The position numbers and the translations under genes were made by a program. Below are positions 17,812 through 26,447 of a stretch of 40,916 nucleotides of DNA, in pieces. The first letter of the stretch is position 1. Each line of letters starts with the position of its first letter. The stretch spans positions 1 to 40,916 of the forward strand of contig JARIBV010000085.1 of the NCBI GenBank assembly GCA_029257335.1, written 5' to 3'. The notes below the pieces were generated by a model, which saw only the letters and a list, made by a program, of their open reading frames with translations, searched no databases and was not told the origin of the DNA. The stretch comes from Faecousia sp. Lineage in GTDB: Bacteria; Bacillota; Clostridia; Oscillospirales; Oscillospiraceae.

Positions 17812-18639
17812 ATGGCAATACGCACAGATTTGGCAGAAGAGGCCCATGGTCTGTGGGAGAAGTCTGCGGGAGTCACCACCAAATTGCCGGGCGTAAAAGC
17901 CAGACAATGGACGCAAGACGGTGTGCTTCACCATGAGGTGACCATTTTGGATGCAGTGGGGGAGCAGGCCCTGGGAAAGCCCAGAGGCCGCTATGAAACC
18001 ATATGGGTCAGTCCGGACGGCAGGCCTACACCGGAGGTCACGCAAGCCCTGGGAACGCTTCTGAGCCGGATGCTTGGCCTGGATGCGCAGCAGAGCCTGC
18101 TGGTGGTGGGGCTGGGAAACCGAGCCATGACACCGGATGCAGTGGGGCCTCTCACCCTGCGGGGGCTCGTGATTACCCGGCATTTGCGAAGGACGCTGCC
18201 CCGAATTTTCTCAGATATTCCTTCAGTCAGTGCCCTGGAGCCGGGAGTTTTGGGAACTACAGGAATAGAAAGTGCCGAAATTGTCAAAAGTGTAGTACAG
18301 GCCACAAAGCCGGACCGGGTTCTGGTGGTGGATGCCCTGGCAGCCGGAGAGGCTGACCGGCTGTGCAGGGTGGTTCAGGTGACTGACGCAGGAATTGTTC
18401 CAGGGTCCGGTGTAGGAAACAGCCGGGCCGCTTTTTCTGAAAAGACCCTGGGGGTCCCGGTGGTGGCGGTTGGCGTCCCCACGGTGATGGATGCAGGAAC
18501 AAAGGAGGCCCCGCTTCTGGTGACAGACCGGGATATCGATGCCAGAGTGAGGCGTTTGTCAAGCCTAATTTCTGCTGGAATTCACAGAGCAATCTTTCCA
18601 CACTGGTCATCCGAAGAAATTGCACAATTTGTAGATTGA
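17812..18639 (+). CDS. gpr: GPR endopeptidase (germination protease)
   Basis: 275 aa. Degrades the small acid-soluble proteins that coat spore DNA, during germination. RTDLAEEA at residues 4-11 matches the N-terminal region containing the propeptide, and LLVVGLGNRAMTPDAVGP, EPGVLGTTGIE and DALAA are conserved family blocks around the unusual active site. It is made in the forespore, under SigG in Bacillus; sigG itself is 400 bases downstream. ATG 17812 follows GGGAGGAG. I could not identify a convincing SigF/SigG promoter by eye. Confidence 0.95.
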   Translation: MAIRTDLAEEAHGLWEKSAGVTTKLPGVKARQWTQDGVLHHEVTILDAVGEQALGKPRGRYETIWVSPDGRPTPEVTQALGTLLSRMLGLDAQQSLLVVGLGNRAMTPDAVGPLTLRGLVITRHLRRTLPRIFSDIPSVSALEPGVLGTTGIESAEIVKSVVQATKPDRVLVVDALAAGEADRLCRVVQVTDAGIVPGSGVGNSRAAFSEKTLGVPVVAVGVPTVMDAGTKEAPLLVTDRDIDARVRRLSSLISAGIHRAIFPHWSSEEIAQFVD

Positions 18640-18681
18640 GGGCGAAAAATGATGTCAAATCCTTCTTTGTATGCACAGAGG

Positions 18682-18917
18682 TTGTGCACAGGCCTGTGGA
18701 CTTGTGGATAAACCTGTGGAGATTGTGCAAAACTTTGATTTGTCCACAGGCTTACAGATTTATGCCGTTTTTTGCACAGAAAAAATCATAGATATTTTTG
18801 AGAATATCAGAGGAAAATCACGGCGGAAAGCCGGGTTATCAACAGCTGTCTGCAAAGTGCTGTCAGAAAAAAACAGACGAAATAATTTGAAAAAATAGAA
18901 GTTCTGCCTGTGGAAAA
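18682..18917. other. DnaA-box cluster (candidate origin or DnaA-titration site)
   Basis: In the 405-base gap between gpr and sigG lie one perfect DnaA box, TGTGGATAA at 18703-18711 (minus orientation), and three with one mismatch: TTGTCCACA 18740-18748, TTATCAACA 18836-18844 and TGTGGAAAA 18909-18917. Weaker ones are TTGTGCACA 18682-18690, TGTGGAGAT 18715-18723 and TTTTGCACA 18770-18778. A/T-rich stretches (18781-18809, 18868-18899) are interspersed. Chance predicts about 0.1 box of one mismatch or less in this length. dnaA and dnaN are not in the window. Confidence 0.65.
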
Positions 18918-19044
18918 CCGGGGGATTTGGTAGCAGAATCTGTGGTGACTGTGAAAAATTGTGACTTTATACAAAAATAGAAATACCCCCTTGACAAAGA
19001 AAAACAGGCCCGCAGAGGTCTGAAGATATAGCCGGAGGGATACC

Positions 19045-19824
19045 ATGCAAGGGAAAGTGGAAATCAGCGGCGTCAACACATCAAAACTGAAAACACTGAA
19101 AAATGAGGAGATGGTGCGGCTCATGGCTCTGGCAAAGGCCGGGGACGAAGATGCCAGGCAGCAGCTTGTGGAAGGCAATCTGAGATTGGTCCTGTCTGTC
19201 ATTCAGCGCTTTGGAAGCAGAGGAGAAAATCCGGATGACCTGTTTCAGGTGGGATGCATTGGCCTTCTGAAGGCCATCTCCAATTTTGATGAGACCAAGC
19301 AGGTGCGGTTCTCCACCTATGGGGTTCCCATGATTGCCGGAGAGGTCCGACGCTATCTCCGGGACAACAGCGTCCTGCGGGTCAGCAGATCTTTGCGGGA
19401 TGTTGCCTACAAGGTTTTGCAGTGCAAAGAGGCTATGCAGGCCGAGCAGGGGAAAGAGCCCACATTGGAGGAGGTGGCCAACCGCCTGAACCTCAAATTG
19501 GAAGAGGTGTCCTGTGCAATGGATGCCATTGCGTCCCCGGTTTCTTTGTATGATCCCGTATACTCTGACGGAGGCGATCCCATTACCGTGATGGATCAGG
19601 TGCGGGACACAAAGAATACGGATGACAGATGGATCGAACGAATGGATTTAAAAAATGCGTTCGGAACCTTGTCTCCCAGAGAAAAGCAGATTTTGATTCT
19701 GCGCTTTTATGACGGCAAGACCCAAATGGAGGTGGCCGGACAGGTGGGGATCTCCCAGGCGCAGGTTTCCCGATTGGAAAAAAACGCAATTTCCTCCATG
19801 AGAAAAAGCATCATGGAATCCTGA
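19045..19824 (+). CDS. sigG: RNA polymerase sporulation sigma factor SigG
   Basis: 259 aa. Directs late forespore transcription. The N-terminus KVEISGVNTSKLKTLKNEEM closely follows the SigG-specific sequence, then region 2 (GNLRLVLSVIQRF, DLFQVGCIGLLKAI, FSTYGVPMIAGEVRRYLRDN), region 3 and region 4 with QMEVAGQVGISQAQVSRLEK. This N-terminal match separates it from SigF. ATG 19045 follows GGAGGG. A TTGACA at 18991 has no good -10 partner, so the promoter is not assigned. Confidence 0.95.
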   Translation: MQGKVEISGVNTSKLKTLKNEEMVRLMALAKAGDEDARQQLVEGNLRLVLSVIQRFGSRGENPDDLFQVGCIGLLKAISNFDETKQVRFSTYGVPMIAGEVRRYLRDNSVLRVSRSLRDVAYKVLQCKEAMQAEQGKEPTLEEVANRLNLKLEEVSCAMDAIASPVSLYDPVYSDGGDPITVMDQVRDTKNTDDRWIERMDLKNAFGTLSPREKQILILRFYDGKTQMEVAGQVGISQAQVSRLEKNAISSMRKSIMES

Positions 19825-19841
19825 TTGCGCGTATCATACCA

Positions 19842-19888
19842 CTGTAGGGTGGAAATTCTGCCCTACAGCTGGAAAAATTTCAATTTTT
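19842..19888 (+). terminator. Probable terminator after sigG
   Basis: CTGTAGGG (19842-19849) pairs with CCCTACAG (19861-19868), followed by an A/T-rich stretch with a T run 10 bases later. The distance makes it weaker than the other terminators here. Confidence 0.45.
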
Positions 19889-19914
19889 GCAGGTCCTGCG
19901 AAAACCGTCGTGCT

Positions 19915-19928
19915 GTTTCCCGGGAAAT
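19915..19928. promoter_or_regulatory. Noc-binding site (NBS)
   Basis: GTTTCCCGGGAAAT matches the B. subtilis Noc consensus ATTTCCCGGGAAAT at 13 of 14 positions and contains the perfect palindrome TTTCCCGGGAAA. It lies 85 bases before the noc start, just upstream of a possible promoter (-10 TAAAAT at 19966-19971), so it could serve both as a nucleation site and in autoregulation. Confidence 0.75.
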
Positions 19929-20012
19929 GGCTCTGGCTTTCGTGGGATTTTTTATAACATTGGGATAAAATTGTAATTACAGAGGCTGACGATGCAAAGG
20001 AGGGCAAATGCG

Positions 20013-20810
20013 TTGCAGTGTGGAAAACTGAAAACATACATGGAGACCGGGCGGGTGGTATTCTTGTCGGTGCGTTCCATTCGGAACAACCCCACCCAGC
20101 CCAGGCAGGTTTTTGATCAGACGGGACTACAGGAGCTGGCAGAGAGTATCAAGGAGCATGGTGTCTTGCAGCCCCTCAGTGTCAGGTGCGTGGGAAACCT
20201 CTATGAGCTGATTGCAGGGGAGAGAAGACTCCGGGCCGCCAAGCTGGCAGGATTGGAGGAGGTGCCCTGCCTTCTCATGAGCATGGACGACCGGGAGTCC
20301 TGTCTGGCGGCTCTGGTGGAGAATTTGCAGCGCCGGGATTTGGATTTTATCGAGGAGGCACAGGGCCTGTCCCGGCTTATGAAACTGGGAGGTTTGTCTC
20401 AGGAGCAGGTGGCGAAACAAATCGGAAAAAGTCAGTCTGCCGTGGCGAACAAGCTGCGGCTGCTACGCCATTCTCCCCAGGTGCTGGATGCCCTGCGCAG
20501 CGGAGGACTTACGGAGCGGCATGCAAGGGCGTTGCTGAACCTTGGCTCAGAGGAGGCAAAGCTGGCAGCTGTGGGCGTGATTTTGCAGCGGGGACTTACA
20601 GTAAGTCAAACAGAGCAATACATCCAGAGCTTACTTACGGCCCAGGAAAAGGCTCCGAAACCGGTGAAGGCTCCCACGGTGCGCAGATTTCTCCGGGACC
20701 TGGGGCAGAGCCTGGATCTGATGCAAAAAGCCGGGGTGGCAGCAGTGAGCCAACAGCAGGAAACGGAACGGGAAATCACACTGACCATCACGATTCCTAA
20801 GACAATATGA
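20013..20810 (+). CDS. noc: Nucleoid occlusion protein Noc (ParB family)
   Basis: 265 aa, CTP-switch DNA clamp of the ParB family. The N-terminal domain has the CTPase motifs (NPTQPRQVF, GVLQPLSVR, ELIAGERRLRAAKLAG, ALVENLQRRDLDFIEEA), followed by the helix-turn-helix with IGKSQSAVANKLRLLRHSP and LTERHARALL. The C-terminus ends in TITIPK, like B. subtilis Noc. Noc blocks cell division over DNA. The TTG at 20013 fits AGGAGGG; ATG 19992 lies upstream of that site. The N-terminus is some 30 residues shorter than B. subtilis Noc and lacks an obvious membrane-binding amphipathic helix. No parA is adjacent. Confidence 0.85.
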   Translation: MQCGKLKTYMETGRVVFLSVRSIRNNPTQPRQVFDQTGLQELAESIKEHGVLQPLSVRCVGNLYELIAGERRLRAAKLAGLEEVPCLLMSMDDRESCLAALVENLQRRDLDFIEEAQGLSRLMKLGGLSQEQVAKQIGKSQSAVANKLRLLRHSPQVLDALRSGGLTERHARALLNLGSEEAKLAAVGVILQRGLTVSQTEQYIQSLLTAQEKAPKPVKAPTVRRFLRDLGQSLDLMQKAGVAAVSQQQETEREITLTITIPKTI

Positions 20811-20917
20811 ATGGCAGAAATTTACCAATTTGGAGAGTCAAAAAGGAAAGGAGTCGAGAAATGGACGGTTCTGGAAAATAAAATTGTGCATATTGTATTT
20901 TTTTGGCTTATAACTCC

Positions 20918-20946
20918 TTGCATTTTTGTGAAAGGCGTGTTATACT
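20918..20946 (+). promoter_or_regulatory. Sigma-A promoter for ppdK
   Basis: TTGCAT (20918-20923), 17 bases, TATACT (20941-20946), giving a leader of about 80 bases with two small hairpins. Confidence 0.8.
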
Positions 20947-21032
20947 GAAGTGCCGGAAAGTATACAGCTTTCCATTACTCAAACTGAAATGGGCAGAGGA
21001 TCTGCCTGCAAAATGAAAGGGGTAATAACCGA

Positions 21033-23669
21033 ATGTCTCACAAGTATGTCTACCTGTTTACCGAAGGCAACGGTTCTATGCGTGAGCTGCTGGGCGGCAA
21101 GGGTGCCAACCTGGCCGAAATGACCAAAATTGGCCTGCCTGTTCCTCAGGGCTTTACGATTTCCACTGAAGCCTGCACCAAGTATTATGATGACGGCCGC
21201 AAGATCAATGATGAGATCAAGGCGGAGATCATGGAAAATATTGCCAAGATGGAAGAAATCACCGGCAAGAAGTTTGGCGATCTGGAGAATCCCCTGTTGG
21301 TCTCTGTGCGCTCCGGCGCACGCGCTTCCATGCCCGGTATGATGGATACCATCCTGAACCTGGGCCTGAATGAGGAAGTTGTAGAGGTCATGGCTAAGAA
21401 GTCCGGCAATCCCCGCTGGGCCTATGACTGCTACCGCCGCTTCATCCAGATGTTCTCTGATGTGGTCATGGAAGTGGGCAAGAAATATTTTGAAAAGCTC
21501 ATTGACGAAATGAAGGAGCGTAAGGGTGTTCAGTTTGACAATGAGCTGTCTGCTGAGGACCTCAAGGAGCTGGCTGAGCAGTTTAAGAGCGAGTATAAAA
21601 AGCAGCTGGGTGCCGACTTCCCCACCGATCCCAAGGAGCAGCTGTTCAAGGCCATTGAGGCCGTGTTCCGTTCCTGGGACAACCCCCGTGCCAATATTTA
21701 TCGTATGGACCACGACATTCCCTATTCCTGGGGTACTGCCGTCAATGTTCAGATGATGGCCTTTGGCAACCTGGGCGATACCTCCGGCACAGGTGTTGCA
21801 TTTACCCGTAACCCCGCCACTGGTGAAAAGGGTCTCATGGGTGAGTTCCTGATGAATGCACAGGGCGAAGATGTGGTGGCCGGTGTCCGTACTCCCATGC
21901 CCATTCAGAAGATGCAGGAGATTCTGCCCGAGGTTTACCAGCAGTTCCTGGGCGTGTGCAGCACCCTGGAGAACCACTACCGTGACATGCAGGATATGGA
22001 GTTTACCATTGAGGATAAGAAGCTCTACATGCTGCAGACCCGTAACGGCAAGCGTACCGCTGCTGCTGCAATCAAAATTGCCTGCGACCTCATCGACGAG
22101 GGCATGATCTCTGAGAAGGAAGCCCTGATGCAGATCGACGCAAAGTCCCTGGACATGCTGCTGCATCCCCAGTTTGACCCCAAGGAACTGAAAAAGGCCG
22201 AGGCTGTGGCAAAGGGCATCGCGGCTTCTCCCGGCGCTGCTGCCGGTACCATCGTGTTCACCGCCGAAGATGCCGTGGAGCATGGCAAGCGGGGCGAGAA
22301 GGTGGTCCTGGTGCGCCTGGAGACCAGCCCCGAAGATATTGAGGGCATGAAGTACTCTCAGGGAATCCTGACGGTCCGTGGCGGACAGACTTCTCACGCT
22401 GCCGTTGTGGCCCGCGGCATGGGCACCTGCTGTGTCTCCGGCTGTGGTGACATCAAGATGGATGAGGAGAACAAGGTCTTTACCCTCCATGGCAAGACCT
22501 ACCGGGAAGGCGATGTCCTGTCTTTGGATGGCTCCACCGGTGCGATCTATGATGTTCTGATTCCCACCATTCCTGCCGACCCCAACTCCGGCTACTTTGG
22601 CCGGATCATGGAGCTGGCTGATAAGTATAAGAAGCTGGGCGTCCGTACCAACGCCGACACCCCCGGCGATGCAAAGCAGGCCGTGGCTTTTGGTGCGGAA
22701 GGCATTGGCCTGTGCCGTACCGAGCACATGTTCTTTGACCCCAGCCGTATCGGTGCATTCCGTGAGATGATCTGCTCTGAGACCGTGGAGGAGCGGGAAG
22801 CTGCTCTGGCCAAGATCGAGCCCATGCAGCAGGCTGACTTTGAGGGCCTGTTTGAGGCGCTGGAGGGTCATCCTGTCACCATCCGGTTCCTGGATCCCCC
22901 TCTGCACGAGTTTGTCCCCACCGACGAGGCAGACATTGCGGCTCTGGCAAAGGCACAGGGCAAGACGGTTGCTTACATCAAGCAGATCATCAATGACCTG
23001 CACGAGTTCAACCCCATGATGGGCCACCGTGGCTGCCGTCTGGCCGTCACCTATCCTGAAATCGCCGCCATGCAGACCAAGGCTGTGATCAAGGCTGCCC
23101 TGGCTGTGAAGGCCCGTCACGCAGACTGGAATGTGGTTCCCGAAATCATGATTCCCCTGGTTGGCGAGCTGAAGGAAATGAAGTTTGTCAAGGATGTGGT
23201 TGTAAAGACCGCTGACGAGGTCATTGCTGCATCCGGTGCTTCTCTCAAGTACGAGGTTGGCACCATGATTGAAATTCCCAGAGCCTGCCTGACTGCGGAT
23301 GACATTGCTTCCGAGGCTGAGTTCTTCTGCTTCGGCACCAATGACCTGACGCAGATGACCTTCGGCTTCAGCCGTGACGACGCCGGCAAGTTCCTGCCTG
23401 CATACTATGCAGGAAAGATCTATGAGTCTGATCCCTTTGCCCGTCTGGACACCACCGGTGTGGGTGCTCTGATGGAAATGGCTGTCGAAAAGGGTAAGAA
23501 GGTCCGTCCCAGCCTGCACTGCGGCATCTGCGGCGAGCACGGCGGCGATCCCTCCTCCATTGAGTTCTGCCACAAGATTGGTCTGAACTATGTTTCCTGC
23601 AGCCCCTTCCGTGTTCCCATCGCCCGTCTGGCTGCTGCTCAGGCTGCCATTCGCAGCGGGGAGGTCTAA
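21033..23669 (+). CDS. ppdK: Pyruvate, phosphate dikinase
   Basis: 878 aa. Interconverts pyruvate, ATP and phosphate with phosphoenolpyruvate, AMP and pyrophosphate; in anaerobic Clostridia it links glycolysis and gluconeogenesis and saves ATP through pyrophosphate. The N-terminal ATP-grasp domain (1-350) begins KYVYLFTEGNGSMRELLGGKG; the swivelling domain has the phospho-histidine in GGQTSHAAVVARGMG near residue 457; the C-terminal PEP/pyruvate barrel ends with SLHCGICGEHGGDP, which holds the catalytic Cys. ATG 21033 follows GAAAGGGG. Extreme codon bias suggests high expression. Monocistronic. Confidence 0.98.
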   Translation: MSHKYVYLFTEGNGSMRELLGGKGANLAEMTKIGLPVPQGFTISTEACTKYYDDGRKINDEIKAEIMENIAKMEEITGKKFGDLENPLLVSVRSGARASMPGMMDTILNLGLNEEVVEVMAKKSGNPRWAYDCYRRFIQMFSDVVMEVGKKYFEKLIDEMKERKGVQFDNELSAEDLKELAEQFKSEYKKQLGADFPTDPKEQLFKAIEAVFRSWDNPRANIYRMDHDIPYSWGTAVNVQMMAFGNLGDTSGTGVAFTRNPATGEKGLMGEFLMNAQGEDVVAGVRTPMPIQKMQEILPEVYQQFLGVCSTLENHYRDMQDMEFTIEDKKLYMLQTRNGKRTAAAAIKIACDLIDEGMISEKEALMQIDAKSLDMLLHPQFDPKELKKAEAVAKGIAASPGAAAGTIVFTAEDAVEHGKRGEKVVLVRLETSPEDIEGMKYSQGILTVRGGQTSHAAVVARGMGTCCVSGCGDIKMDEENKVFTLHGKTYREGDVLSLDGSTGAIYDVLIPTIPADPNSGYFGRIMELADKYKKLGVRTNADTPGDAKQAVAFGAEGIGLCRTEHMFFDPSRIGAFREMICSETVEEREAALAKIEPMQQADFEGLFEALEGHPVTIRFLDPPLHEFVPTDEADIAALAKAQGKTVAYIKQIINDLHEFNPMMGHRGCRLAVTYPEIAAMQTKAVIKAALAVKARHADWNVVPEIMIPLVGELKEMKFVKDVVVKTADEVIAASGASLKYEVGTMIEIPRACLTADDIASEAEFFCFGTNDLTQMTFGFSRDDAGKFLPAYYAGKIYESDPFARLDTTGVGALMEMAVEKGKKVRPSLHCGICGEHGGDPSSIEFCHKIGLNYVSCSPFRVPIARLAAAQAAIRSGEV

Positions 23670-23789
23670 TCTGTACGGCGGGTTTTCCGGGAATTTCGGA
23701 AAGTCTTAGATGCAGATGAAAAAACTGCCTGACCCTGCGCCGCTGTCAGCGGCAGGATCCTGCCTGTGAATGCTATCTCTAAATTGCAG

Positions 23790-23824
23790 ATCGCCTGCCG
23801 GTTTTCCCGGCAGGCGATTTTTAA
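23790..23824 (+). terminator. Intrinsic terminator after ppdK
   Basis: TCGCCTGCCGG (23791-23801) pairs perfectly with CCGGCAGGCGA (23807-23817), then TTTTTA. A smaller palindromic hairpin (CCGCTGTCAGCGG, about 23740) precedes it. The remaining 250 bases to the AraC gene show no gene I can support. Confidence 0.9.
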
Positions 23825-24080
23825 AATCTTGAAGAGATATTCCGTCAAAGTGGAAAGTTCCGGCCTGTGTCACCGACAATGGCCTCGGCACCTCTATCAA
23901 TCGGGATTCATGATTGCGAAAGATCCTGGGTTTGATTATCTGCAAAGCATGGATGATCCGGGCTGCTATGGTATGCTATAGAAAGTTTCACGGTAGAACG
24001 ACCCGACACATGTAAGCACCAGAAATCGGGATTTTCAAAAAGACTTCTGATAAAATATAGCCAGACAGGAGGGAAAGGAC

Positions 24081-25006
24081 ATGGATTGGATTACCGGAAT
24101 TCAGCGAGGCATCAACTATATTGAGGCACATCTCACAGAAGAACTGGACTATGATGCCATTGCCCGGGAAAGCTTTTGCTCTCGTTTCCATTTCCAACGG
24201 GTGTTCAGCATTTTGTGCGGATATCCGGTGGGGGACTACATTCGTAATCGGCGGCTGACCCTGGCCGGCACAGAGCTTGCCACCGGTACGGAGAAAGTTA
24301 TTGATGTTGCAGCCAAGTATGGCTACGACAGCACAGACAGCTTCTGCAAGGCATTTCAGAAATTTCATGGGATTACACCATCTCAGGCTCGCAACAATGG
24401 GGCAAACCTTCGGTCGTTTTCCCGCCTGTCTATCAGAATCTCTTTAGAAGGAGGCAGTATTATGAATTATAGAATTGAAGAAAAACCGGCAATGTTGCTC
24501 ACCGGTTATGGAAAGCGCTTTACAGGAAGCCCCAATGACAAGGGGGAACAGGATCACGAATTTGCCTGCAAGAATCGGGTGTATCAGTACATTCTGGAGG
24601 GGATGTCACACGAATATGTAAACACCTTCCAGGTGTTGAAGGACTTTACACCGGACGGCTATCACTTCTATTTTGCCTATCAGCTCCCCAAGTGGGCGCT
24701 GGAAGATTTCGATCGGGATTTGGGGGAGATGGCTCAGAATTTTGAGCATATTCCCATTCCCGCAGGACTGCATCTGATCTGTGAGACAGAGCGGTGCCAG
24801 TGGCCTATGGAATTGGCGGATAAGCTTCGGGAGCAGGCCGTGACGCAGTGGCTCCCTTCTTCAGACTATGTGCTGCGGGATGCTCCGGAGCTGGGGTGAT
24901 CCACTGGATTTCGGCTGAATCCCATGAAGATCTGGAGGAGTGGGACTGTAACTACTGTGAAATCTGGCTGCCGATCGAGAAAAATAGAGAAGCAGATCAT
25001 GTATAG
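24081..25006 (+). pseudogene. AraC-family regulator with GyrI-like domain, C-terminal frameshift
   Basis: Residues 1-105 hold two helix-turn-helix motifs of the AraC type (YDAIARESFCSRFHFQRVFS; VIDVAAKYGYDSTDSFCKAFQKFHG), and residues about 127 onward form a GyrI-like effector-binding domain, as in Rob/SoxS-like drug-sensing regulators. As written the frame stops at 24899 (272 aa). The next frame continues directly with VIHWISAESHEDLEEWD and CEIWLPIEK, the normal end of this domain, to a stop at 25004-25006. One base appears to be missing in the G-rich stretch 24891-24896. The protein may work without its last strand, or the base may be a consensus error. GGAGGG precedes the start. Confidence 0.85.
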
Positions 25007-25060
25007 GCGCTGATTACGCTTAACGCACAGAGCAGCAGGCTGCCACTAAGGACACAGAGA

Positions 25061-25186
25061 ATGAAGGAATCAGTCTGCTGCAAGCTTCACTTTGAACCAC
25101 CGGGATGCACTGAGGGATCTGTACTCCTGCTCAAAGAAAAACCAGTGTTGGGTTTCGAAGATATGGAAGAAAACCGTTTGATCTAA
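25061..25186 (+). CDS. Weak candidate 41-residue ORF
   Basis: ATG 25061 with AAGGA eight bases upstream opens a 41-codon frame starting MKESVCCKLHFEPPG and ending just before the terminator at 25193. No family recognised. It could be a remnant of a longer gene or chance. Apart from this, 25007-25312 holds only two terminators. Confidence 0.25.
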   Translation: MKESVCCKLHFEPPGCTEGSVLLLKEKPVLGFEDMEENRLI

Positions 25187-25191
25187 ATGGA

Positions 25192-25228
25192 AACGCCCCG
25201 ACTGTGTTCACAGTCAGGGCGTTTTTTA
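25192..25228 (+). terminator. Intrinsic terminator
   Basis: ACGCCCCGACTGTG pairs with CACAGTCAGGGCGT (one mismatch) over TT, then TTTTTT. Ends the plus-strand transcript from the AraC gene. Confidence 0.85.
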
Positions 25229-25242
25229 TGCGGTAAGAGCAA

Positions 25243-25278
25243 GGACACAGCCCGATAGTGTGAAATCGGGCTGTGTCC
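25243..25278 (-). terminator. Terminator hairpin after potD
   Basis: A 14-base perfect stem (25243-25256 with 25265-25278), 35 bases after the potD stop. On the minus strand it is followed by CTTGCTCTT, a weak T tract. Confidence 0.65.
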
Positions 25279-25312
25279 GGGGATGTTCACTGATGCACCG
25301 GGCATGGAAAAA

Positions 25313-26431
25313 TCAGTTGATTTTTACATTTTCCCATAAATCATTGATGTAGCCCAGGGTCTCGTCATTCAGATTCCGGTATGCATAGCGGTTGTACTGA
25401 TCTGCAAAGTTTCCGAGTTCCGGATAGAGAATTTCCATGGTCTCTTCTCCCATCTCTTCCCGGTAATCCTCGTTTTCGTAGACCAGCCGGTTGGGGGAGG
25501 CATAATAGGTGTACTCCGCATTGGCAATGGCCGCATCCTCAGAGAGCATAAAATTGATGAAAATTTCTGCCAGCTCCTTATTCTGGGCGCAGGCCGGGAT
25601 GCACATGGCATCCACATAGTAGTTGGTGCGCTCCGGATAATAAAATTGCAGGTCCACATTGTCTGCCTGATTGTCCACCATGGTGAAATAGTCGCCCGCA
25701 TAGTAAGAGCCGATGGCAGATTCTCCTGCCTCCATGGCGTTGAAGATCTCATCCATCACCAGACCGTCCAGCATGGGTTTCTGCTTCACAAGCTCCTGCC
25801 GGGCCTGCTCCCACACGGATCGGTCAGTGGTGTTCACATCCAGCCCCAGCTTATACATGGCTGTGCCGAAGGCATCCCGGGGATTGTTGTATTGCAGGAT
25901 GTCCCCTGCGTACTTTTCATTCCACATGAGATCCCAGCCCTGTGCATCTGCTTCGTCTACCACATTTGCGTTGTAGATGATGCCCACGATTCCGTAGGTG
26001 TAGGGGATGGAATAGAGGTTTTCCGGGTCATAGTAAAGTCCGTGGAAGGATTCATCCACATACTGATAGTTGGGGATGTTGTCAAAATTCAGAGGAGCCA
26101 GCATGCCCTCCTGGGCCATACGGGCAATCATATAATCCGACGGAATGATCACATCATAGCTGACGGCACCGCTTGCCAGTTTGCTGTACATGTCCTCATT
26201 GGAGGCAAAGGTGGTGTAATTGACCTTCACCTTTTGACCGTAGGTCTGCTCGTACCACTTTTCAAATTCCCGGATTGTATCGTAGGTGCCTTCGCTGCCA
26301 TCGGAAATATACTCGCCCCAGTTATACACATTGAGTACATTGCCGCCGCTGCTTACGCTGCCGCAGCCTGCAAGTCCCAGGGGCAGCGCCATGGCAAGGG
26401 CTGCAAAAAGTGCCATCCATTTTTTTCTCAT
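25313..26431 (-). CDS. potD: Spermidine/putrescine ABC transporter substrate-binding protein
   Basis: 372 aa lipoprotein: residues 1-23 are a signal peptide ending in the lipobox LAGC, so the protein is anchored outside the membrane. The mature part has the PotD pattern: LNVYNWGEYI, YDVIIPSDYMIARMAQEG, IPYTYGIVGIIYN, ESAIGSYYAGDYF and DAMCIPACAQN. It captures polyamines and delivers them to PotB/PotC. Last gene of potABCD, 16 bases after potC. Intact, although the ATPase gene of the same operon carries a stop codon. Confidence 0.95.
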   Translation of the reverse strand: MRKKWMALFAALAMALPLGLAGCGSVSSGGNVLNVYNWGEYISDGSEGTYDTIREFEKWYEQTYGQKVKVNYTTFASNEDMYSKLASGAVSYDVIIPSDYMIARMAQEGMLAPLNFDNIPNYQYVDESFHGLYYDPENLYSIPYTYGIVGIIYNANVVDEADAQGWDLMWNEKYAGDILQYNNPRDAFGTAMYKLGLDVNTTDRSVWEQARQELVKQKPMLDGLVMDEIFNAMEAGESAIGSYYAGDYFTMVDNQADNVDLQFYYPERTNYYVDAMCIPACAQNKELAEIFINFMLSEDAAIANAEYTYYASPNRLVYENEDYREEMGEETMEILYPELGNFADQYNRYAYRNLNDETLGYINDLWENVKIN

Positions 26432-26447
26432 GTTCTGTCAACCTGCC

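Noticed and set aside
18991..18996. TTGACA as the -35 of sigG
   Set aside because: No acceptable -10 at 16-18 bases, and sigG is expected to have a forespore-type promoter.
20979..23573. 864-codon open frame on the minus strand opposite ppdK
   Set aside because: Same effect: antisense of a strongly biased gene. No motifs and no ribosome site.
23766..23981. 71-codon frame after ppdK
   Set aside because: It contains the ppdK terminator and has no ribosome binding site.
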